Below, in pieces: positions 6,998 to 10,956 of a stretch of 10,956 nt of DNA. A program made the translations under genes and the position numbers. Source of the DNA: DASYSL01 sp036003365 (GTDB lineage: Bacteria > Eisenbacteria > RBG-16-71-46 > DASYSL01); assembly GCA_036003365.1 (NCBI GenBank), contig DASYSL010000090.1:1-10956 (forward strand), written 5' to 3'. Positions within the stretch are counted from its first letter, which is position 1, and each line of letters opens with the position of its first letter. The notes beneath the pieces were generated by a model. It did not search any database, was not told the origin of the DNA, and worked only from the letters and a program-made list of their open reading frames with translations.

Positions 6998-7627
6998 CTA
7001 GGGCTGCCCCGCCGAGGGAACGGGGCTCGGAACGACTCCCGCCGCCGCCACCTTGCCATCGGGTCCCGCCGGATTCTTCGATTTGTAGTCGTCGAAGTAG
7101 GAGTAGACGTAGCGCTTCAGCGATCCGTGATTGGGGAACGAGTAGTAGCCGTACTTCTGCATCTCCTGGTACGCGCGGTCCGCCGTCCATCCGTCGTGCG
7201 CGATTCTGTAGATGCCGGTCATCTCGCCGGTGCGGTGGCGACCGGCGGCGCAGTGCACGTAGACCGGCCAGTTTTTCGAATCACTCACCAGCTCGAGAAA
7301 GCGCGCGGTCTGCTCCTGGTTCGCCGGACGACTGCCCGAGAGGGGAATGTTGAAGTACTTCATTCCGGCTTCCTGCACCCACTCGGGCTCGCCGGGCTGG
7401 GCTTGTTCTTGCAGATCGATCACCGTCTTGATGCCGAGGGTGCCGAGGCGCCTGAAGCCGTCGCGATTGGGCTGAGCGCCGCGGAAATAGCTTTCGTTGA
7501 TCTGGCCGAAATTGGCGACTCCGGCTTGCTCCGGTGTGATCGTGACCGCCGAGGCGGGTACGCCAAAAGCGAGTGGGGCAAGGGACAGAAGAAGAATGGA
7601 GCGGCGGGCAAAAGCTCGAAGAGACAT
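6998..7627 (-). CDS. Secreted dual-specificity/tyrosine phosphatase-like protein
   Basis: A 209-aa cysteine-dependent phosphatase with a Sec signal peptide (basic MSLRAFARRS, hydrophobic 11-22, cleavage near PASA, residue 27), so periplasmic or secreted. The active-site loop is VHCAAGRHRTGEM: Cys126 and Arg132 form the CX5R signature, followed by the usual Thr-Gly. Upstream, FGQINESYFRGAQP (40-53) and the strand KTVIDLQEQ (67-75) match the start of bacterial DSP-like phosphatases. In IPLSGSRPANQEQT (94-107), where such enzymes often carry an aspartate general acid, no Asp is visible; another residue may serve. The C-terminus is Pro/Ala-rich. The frame is open to 8053, but ATG 7627 is chosen for its signal peptide and for AGGAG nine bases upstream. 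A terminator separates it from the YceI-TPR gene, so it probably has its own promoter in 7628-7797. Substrate unknown: phosphotyrosine protein, phosphoinositide or another phosphoester. Confidence 0.87.
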   Translation of the reverse strand: MSLRAFARRSILLLSLAPLAFGVPASAVTITPEQAGVANFGQINESYFRGAQPNRDGFRRLGTLGIKTVIDLQEQAQPGEPEWVQEAGMKYFNIPLSGSRPANQEQTARFLELVSDSKNWPVYVHCAAGRHRTGEMTGIYRIAHDGWTADRAYQEMQKYGYYSFPNHGSLKRYVYSYFDDYKSKNPAGPDGKVAAAGVVPSPVPSAGQP

Positions 7628-7645
7628 GGGGCGAAACTCCTGTTC

Positions 7646-7664
7646 GAGCCCCGGAAAAGGGCTC
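7646..7664 (-). other. Short hairpin in the leader of the phosphatase gene
   Basis: GAGCCC (7646-7651) and GGGCTC (7659-7664) form a 6-bp stem around a 7-base loop. On the minus strand it lies just upstream of the AGGAG ribosome site (about 7637-7641) of the phosphatase gene. It could affect mRNA stability or translation, but a stem this short can arise by chance in GC-rich DNA. The rest of the 262-base intergenic stretch 7628-7889 holds only this hairpin and the terminator at 7797-7850. Confidence 0.3.
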
Positions 7665-7796
7665 CATACGCTGCTACGTACTTGGATTCGGCGGGGTTCC
7701 TGGCGGAAGGTCAAATGCAGGTTCAGCGGCGTAACTTGAGCTCGCGCAATATCTCGGCGCGCCTGTGAGCCGAAACGCCAGACCCCCGCACCGTAG

Positions 7797-7850
7797 AAAA
7801 ACTCCTCGGCCTGTGTCCTCGGCGCGAGGAGCAGCGGGCAGGCCGAGGGG
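7797..7850 (-). terminator. Compound-stem intrinsic terminator after the YceI-TPR gene
   Basis: On the minus strand an outer 10-bp stem (7839-7848 with 7804-7813, CCTCGGCCTG/CAGGCCGAGG) encloses a second 6-bp hairpin (7816-7821 with 7825-7830, loop GCG) and is followed by AG and TTTTT (complement of AAAAA at 7797-7801). It lies about 40 bases after the stop of the YceI-TPR gene. Stem plus T-run supports rho-independent termination of the hydrolase/YceI operon before the phosphatase gene. The two-tier stem is less usual. Confidence 0.7.
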
Positions 7851-7889
7851 GAGTTCCATCCAGAGGATGAGACGCGCCCCAGGGCCTCC

Positions 7890-8861
7890 CTAGGGGGTGA
7901 GACGTCGCCGGAACTCCTGGGCGCGCGGATAGTCTGGGTCGATCTGCAGGGCCCGGTCGTACGCGGCCAGAGCTTCACTGCGTTTCCCGCTGAGCTCGAG
8001 GGCGCGCGCCAGACTCGTGTGCGCGGCAGGGGAATTCGGGAACAGATCGACATTCAACTGGAGGACTTTCATGCCCTCCGTTTCATGATGACGAACGAAC
8101 AAGGCGCGTCCCAACTGATCGATTCCCCACTCCTGGCCGTTCAGGTTATCCGGGGACGCCGCGGCTCGAGCCCGCACCGTGCGGATGAGGGAATCCACGC
8201 CGATGGATGTGGCGCGCGTGACGCTCTGTTCGAGCCGCTCATCGGCCGGTCCTGCGAAGTTGGTGGTCCAGCCTTGCACTTCGAGCGTGATCTCCACCGA
8301 GTCCGCCATGGTCGCGCTGCGGATCGCGTCGAACCAATCGTTGTGCTTGCTGGCGCCGAGAATCCCGAAGTCCTTGCGCGCCAGGCGCAAGCCGCCAGCG
8401 AAATTCATCGAAGTCGTGCCGTGTGGGTCGGCTGTGGGCGGCTGCGTCACCTGCATGGGAATATGTACCTCGCGCGTGATGCCGTGCATGCTCAGGGGCC
8501 CGATGAGCACGAGCCCGCCGCCTTCCCGGCGGACCTCACGCGTTTGAAACTTGATCAGCGGGTACTTGCCCACGTCGAAGAAATCTTCGCTGCGCAGGTG
8601 CTCGTCGCGATGCTCGGAGCCCGTATGAATGCTTTTGGCTTCGATGACGACGGTGGCGGACGTGCGCTCGGGCTTCGCCGGGTCGTACAGGATGGTTCCG
8701 CGCCAGGAGTCGAACTCGCCGCGCACGGTGGTGTGGAGAAAGCCGATGTTGAAACCGACGAGCGAGTGTCCCGCGTCGACCGCAAATTCCGTGAGTCCCT
8801 TGTCCTGCGCCAGGGCGGGAGAGGTGACGATAAGTCCCACGAACAGCGGAACCCATCTCAT
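7890..8861 (-). CDS. YceI family protein fused to C-terminal TPR repeats
   Basis: A 323-aa secreted or periplasmic protein. The signal peptide MRWVPLFVGLIVTSPALA is followed by QD. The YceI domain at about 25-197 is a lipocalin-like barrel; in characterised relatives it binds a polyisoprenoid chain. Seen motifs: EFAVDAGHSLVGFNIGFLHT (25-44), GEFDSWRGTILYDP, HRDEHLRSEDFFDVGKYPLI (84-103), the strand LVLIGPLSMHGITREV (117-132), and a late segment LARKDFGI with WFDAI. Most YceI proteins end near here, at about 190 aa. This one continues 125 residues with tetratricopeptide-like helices: a degenerate repeat at about 240-275 and a clear one at 276-312 (LARALELSGKRSEALAAYDR, then ALQIDPDYPRA). The start is firm: ATG overlaps the upstream stop as ATGA, with AAGGAGGTG before it. 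Second gene of the operon with the serine hydrolase; a terminator follows. The TPR part suggests a protein partner, perhaps the hydrolase. Confidence 0.9.
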   Translation of the reverse strand: MRWVPLFVGLIVTSPALAQDKGLTEFAVDAGHSLVGFNIGFLHTTVRGEFDSWRGTILYDPAKPERTSATVVIEAKSIHTGSEHRDEHLRSEDFFDVGKYPLIKFQTREVRREGGGLVLIGPLSMHGITREVHIPMQVTQPPTADPHGTTSMNFAGGLRLARKDFGILGASKHNDWFDAIRSATMADSVEITLEVQGWTTNFAGPADERLEQSVTRATSIGVDSLIRTVRARAAASPDNLNGQEWGIDQLGRALFVRHHETEGMKVLQLNVDLFPNSPAAHTSLARALELSGKRSEALAAYDRALQIDPDYPRAQEFRRRLTP

Positions 8862-10693
8862 GGCTTCACCTCCTTGGTGACGGGACCGGCTTCGTCCCGA
8901 GGACCGAGCTTGGGGGCGTAATCCTGACGGGGGATCACGGGCGCGTTGGGGTCGTCGCCTTTCTCACGAATGCACGGCAACAGGTCGCGGGGCGTGACCG
9001 TCATCTGCATGTAGAACGTCGTGTTCGCGTTGTAGTTTCCGCCATAGCTTGCGATCACAAGGTCGAGCTCCGGAATGACGATCACCGATTGCCCGCCATT
9101 GCCGGCGGCGTAGTAGGCGTACACGGTGCGATCCTTGTACGGGTACTCGATTCCCCACCAGAAGTAGCCGTACAGGCGGCCGCGGAGATGATAAAGCGGC
9201 GACGAGGCGCGTTTCACGAACTCAGGCGTCAAGATTCTGTGTTGCCGCCACGTTCCTCCGTCGAGCATGAGCTGCCCGAACTTCATGAAGTCGCGGGGGA
9301 GGAACTTGATGCCTCCGCCACCATACAGATTCTGCGCCGGGTCGAGGTTCCAGCCATAGCGGCGGATCTGCATCGGGCCGGCGATCTCGCGATCGAAGAA
9401 GTAGAGGGGTGATTCCCCGAGGGCGCGGCCCGCCATCCCGAGCGCCAGGTTCGCGTTGCAGCTGCAGTACACGGCTTTCTCGCCCGGTGTCGTCGCCATG
9501 GGGACCCCGAGCGTATAGCGATAGAAGTCCGCCTGGTCCGTCTGATCCCACATCTTGTCTTCGTTTCCGGGGGCGTCCGAGTTCGTGTCGTCGCAGAACC
9601 AACCGGACGACATCGTGAGAAGGTGTTCCAGCGTCATCGCCTTTTTGCGAGGTTCGAGATCGCGCGGGAACGAGCCGCCGTTCATCAGCTGATAAACCGG
9701 TGTCGTGAGCGCGAGACCTTTGCCGGATCGCAGGGTCGCGCCCACGACGACGGACACCGCCGACTTGGCGGCCGAGCGGGTTTCGTGGAGCCGGTCGCGG
9801 TTCTCGCCGTGGAAGTACTCCTCCAAAACGAGCTTCCCGTGCCGGGCAATCAGCAGGCCGTGCACCCTTGCCGTGCTGGCGGAATCCACGCGCGCTTCCA
9901 TGAGCATTTGAACGAGCCGCTCGATGCCCCGGCGATCGATGCCGACTTCTTCGAGGGTACCGGTGGGCCAGCCATCGCCAACGTTGGTCGGCGGCTGGTA
10001 GGCGTAGCGGCCTGGATTCTTGCCACGCGGATAGAAATCGCTGGACTCGTCGTCACGATGGAAGTCGTAGCTTCCGCCACGATTGGGGAAGCCGATGGTG
10101 ACGGTCTGCGAAGCGCGGTCGTATGTGCCCCGGGCCACCACGCTCTCTTTTTTCTCCCACGGATACTTTCCGATCAGCTTGACGGAATCGCCTTCGCTAA
10201 CCAGCCGCTTCACACCGAGGAGGAAATCGCCGTAGTTCTGCTCGGGGTTGTTCAGGAAGGCTTCCGACGTATCGCCTTGGCTCGGGCGGACGAAGAGATG
10301 CAAGGTGAACGTGTCTTCGACCGGCTCGACCACACCGCGCCACTGATTCGCACCCTCGGCCGTGAAATGCGCGGGAGTCGCGTACTGCCCTTGGGTCTGA
10401 AACCAGTGGCCGCTCAGCAGTCCCTTGTCGAGCCTTCCGCGAAACGTGCCACGCTTGTCCGGGAGATCGAAGACCAGCTCCCCGTTTTCAACGCGCATCG
10501 GGATCTGGCGGCCCAGCATGTCGGCGGTGTAGCCGGAGCCGGTTCGACGAATGACGAGGGGCCCACGCTCGAAGGGGCCGAACCAGCGCTTCGCGGACCA
10601 CAGCCCCTCTAAGTCATTCGTGGTTGCGTGTGCGGATGGGAAAGTGGCCGTAAGGCCCAGGAGGGCCAGGAGCAAGACTCGAATGGTCTTCAC
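8858..10693 (-). CDS. Secreted serine hydrolase, class C beta-lactamase/DD-peptidase fold, with extra N-terminal domain
   Basis: A 611-aa serine hydrolase exported by a Sec signal peptide (MKTIRVLLLALLGLTATFPS, cleavage near AHA, residue 23). The catalytic domain at about 245-560 shows the nucleophile motif SAAK (Ser307, Lys310), the second motif around Tyr409 (VYCSCN), and GNGGQ at 531-535 in place of the KTG/HTG strand. LEHLLTMSSGWFCDDT and YGGGGIKFLPRDFMKFGQLM are also typical of the beta-lactamase-related (Pfam Beta-lactamase) family, which includes esterases, peptidases and amidases. True antibiotic resistance is not implied. Residues 24-240 form a beta-rich N-terminal region with LEGLWSAKRWFG and GRLDKGLLSGHWFQTQGQ that I cannot assign. 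The start is GTG 10693, with GAGGG seven bases upstream. Its stop overlaps the YceI-TPR start (ATGA). A pair of possible alternative hairpins covers its leader. Confidence 0.9.
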   Translation of the reverse strand: MKTIRVLLLALLGLTATFPSAHATTNDLEGLWSAKRWFGPFERGPLVIRRTGSGYTADMLGRQIPMRVENGELVFDLPDKRGTFRGRLDKGLLSGHWFQTQGQYATPAHFTAEGANQWRGVVEPVEDTFTLHLFVRPSQGDTSEAFLNNPEQNYGDFLLGVKRLVSEGDSVKLIGKYPWEKKESVVARGTYDRASQTVTIGFPNRGGSYDFHRDDESSDFYPRGKNPGRYAYQPPTNVGDGWPTGTLEEVGIDRRGIERLVQMLMEARVDSASTARVHGLLIARHGKLVLEEYFHGENRDRLHETRSAAKSAVSVVVGATLRSGKGLALTTPVYQLMNGGSFPRDLEPRKKAMTLEHLLTMSSGWFCDDTNSDAPGNEDKMWDQTDQADFYRYTLGVPMATTPGEKAVYCSCNANLALGMAGRALGESPLYFFDREIAGPMQIRRYGWNLDPAQNLYGGGGIKFLPRDFMKFGQLMLDGGTWRQHRILTPEFVKRASSPLYHLRGRLYGYFWWGIEYPYKDRTVYAYYAAGNGGQSVIVIPELDLVIASYGGNYNANTTFYMQMTVTPRDLLPCIREKGDDPNAPVIPRQDYAPKLGPRDEAGPVTKEVKP

Positions 10694-10700
10694 GAGTCAT

Positions 10701-10726
10701 CCCTCGCGGCGCGAGCGGCCTCGCGC
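10701..10726 (-). promoter_or_regulatory. Overlapping alternative hairpins at the ribosome site of the serine hydrolase gene
   Basis: In the minus-strand leader, GCGCGAG and CTCGCGC (10726-10720 and 10715-10709, loop GCCG) form a 7-bp stem just upstream of the GAGGG ribosome site (10705-10701). The second arm can instead pair with the following GCGAG, which overlaps GAGGG (CTCGC, loop GCC, GCGAG; 10715-10711 with 10707-10703). The two folds exclude each other, and the second would cover the ribosome site. This could be a simple expression switch or thermosensor, or chance in GC-rich sequence. The rest of the leader and intergenic stretch (10727-10831) shows nothing I can support. Confidence 0.35.
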
Positions 10727-10831
10727 GAGATTCGACTGATTGTGCGCTGTGCGAAGGGAGTTCGAGGTGCGGCCGGGGGAAGACTAATGCATCCTGCGTT
10801 CGCTGTCAGCCGACCCCTCTTCCTGTAACTG

Positions 10832-10956
10832 TCAGCGCACGACCACCACTTTCCCAGCCCAGTGCCGATTCTGGGCTTCCATACGATAGAGGTAGACGCC
10901 GGGCGGCAGGTAATTCACGTCCAAGTCGATCTCGTAGCGTCCTGCCGTGCGCGATT
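10832..10956 (-). CDS. C-terminal end of a secreted protein with FlgD/type A-like sorting tail, partial
   Basis: Only the last 40 complete codons are in the window; the gene enters from the right edge. The peptide reads RYEIDLDVNYLPPGVYLYRM then EAQNRHWAGKVVVVR and stops at TGA 10834-10832. The pattern of a beta strand, LPPGVYLYRMEA, a short turn and a final basic-plus-hydrophobic KVVVVR is the usual ending of FlgD-Ig-like/type IX (type A) C-terminal domains that direct proteins for secretion and surface attachment. The rest of the protein, and so its function, is not visible. The tail follows family form closely. Whether a type IX secretion system exists in this organism cannot be judged from the window. 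It lies upstream of and in the same direction as the serine hydrolase gene, 138 bases apart. Confidence 0.8.
   Translation of the reverse strand, partial: SRTAGRYEIDLDVNYLPPGVYLYRMEAQNRHWAGKVVVVR

Noticed and set aside
6033..7001. Open frame of 322 aa in the plus +2 register within the TonB receptor
   Set aside because: Extremely Arg-rich, low-complexity product and no ribosome site; the receptor frame is well supported.
4393..7900. Similar CCTAGGGAGGCC-like stretches at about 4396-4407 and 7883-7896
   Set aside because: The match is short and low in complexity, one copy is a ribosome site and the other overlaps a stop codon; probably chance.
7628..8053. N-terminal extension of the phosphatase frame
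   Set aside because: The added part overlaps a terminator and the end of the YceI-TPR gene; the internal ATG 7627 gives a proper signal peptide with a ribosome site.
8019..8921. Open frame of 300 aa on the plus strand opposite the YceI-TPR gene
   Set aside because: Antisense shadow; the minus-strand frame has signal peptide, YceI and TPR motifs.
9623..10612. Open frame of 329 aa on the plus strand opposite the serine hydrolase
   Set aside because: Antisense shadow typical of GC-rich coding DNA; no domain motifs, while the minus strand has clear catalytic motifs and a signal peptide.
8858..10693. Reading the serine hydrolase as a beta-lactamase resistance gene
   Set aside because: The fold is shared by esterases and peptidases; the third motif is GNGGQ rather than KTG, and there is an extra N-terminal region and no resistance context.
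1..10956. CRISPR arrays, tRNA, rRNA, insertion sequences, phage or toxin-antitoxin genes
   Set aside because: Looked for repeated spacers, transposase motifs, cloverleaf-type sequences and small paired genes; none was seen.

Overview
The window is GC-rich DNA from a diderm (Gram-negative type) bacterium. The evidence for an outer membrane is a TonB-dependent receptor, a lipoprotein signal, several Sec signal peptides and a PBP1B-type cell wall synthase. The last 125 bases encode the end of a secreted protein with a FlgD/type A-like C-terminal sorting tail. Such tails are common in the Bacteroidota/FCB side of the tree and in high-GC relatives such as Candidatus Eisenbacteria. The combination of high GC, this tail and generic soil-type families makes an uncultivated FCB-like lineage my best guess. 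No rRNA or marker gene is present, so this placement is inference.

Layout. (1) 1-941, minus: N-terminal part of a bifunctional penicillin-binding protein (PBP1B type), running off the left edge. (2) 1036-2312, plus: a PEBP/YbhB-like lipoprotein, then a SAM-dependent methyltransferase whose likely TTG start overlaps the lipoprotein stop by 4 bases. (3) 2403-3080, plus: a small membrane protein with a BON domain, ending at a perfect 13-bp hairpin (3101-3130). (4) 4383-3134, minus: a SAM methyltransferase and a RibD/dihydrofolate-reductase-like protein, 8 bases apart, converging on the same hairpin. (5) 4413-6996, plus: a small cupin protein and a TonB-dependent receptor. (6) 7627-6998, minus: a secreted dual-specificity-type phosphatase whose stop is one base from the receptor's stop. 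(7) 10693-7890, minus: a two-gene operon of a secreted serine hydrolase (class C beta-lactamase fold) and a YceI protein fused to TPR repeats, with an ATGA overlap, ended by a hairpin plus T-run. (8) 10956-10832, minus: C-terminal sorting tail of a secreted protein.

Most products act at the cell envelope: wall synthesis, lipoprotein, outer-membrane uptake, periplasmic or secreted enzymes and lipocalin-like binding. The two methyltransferases, the reductase-like protein and the cupin look cytoplasmic. No mobile element, phage gene, CRISPR array, tRNA or rRNA was seen. I found no convincing new multi-gene system. The most interesting items are the YceI-TPR fusion downstream of a serine hydrolase, a possible pair of alternative hairpins over that hydrolase's ribosome binding site, the secreted phosphatase, and very compact gene junctions.
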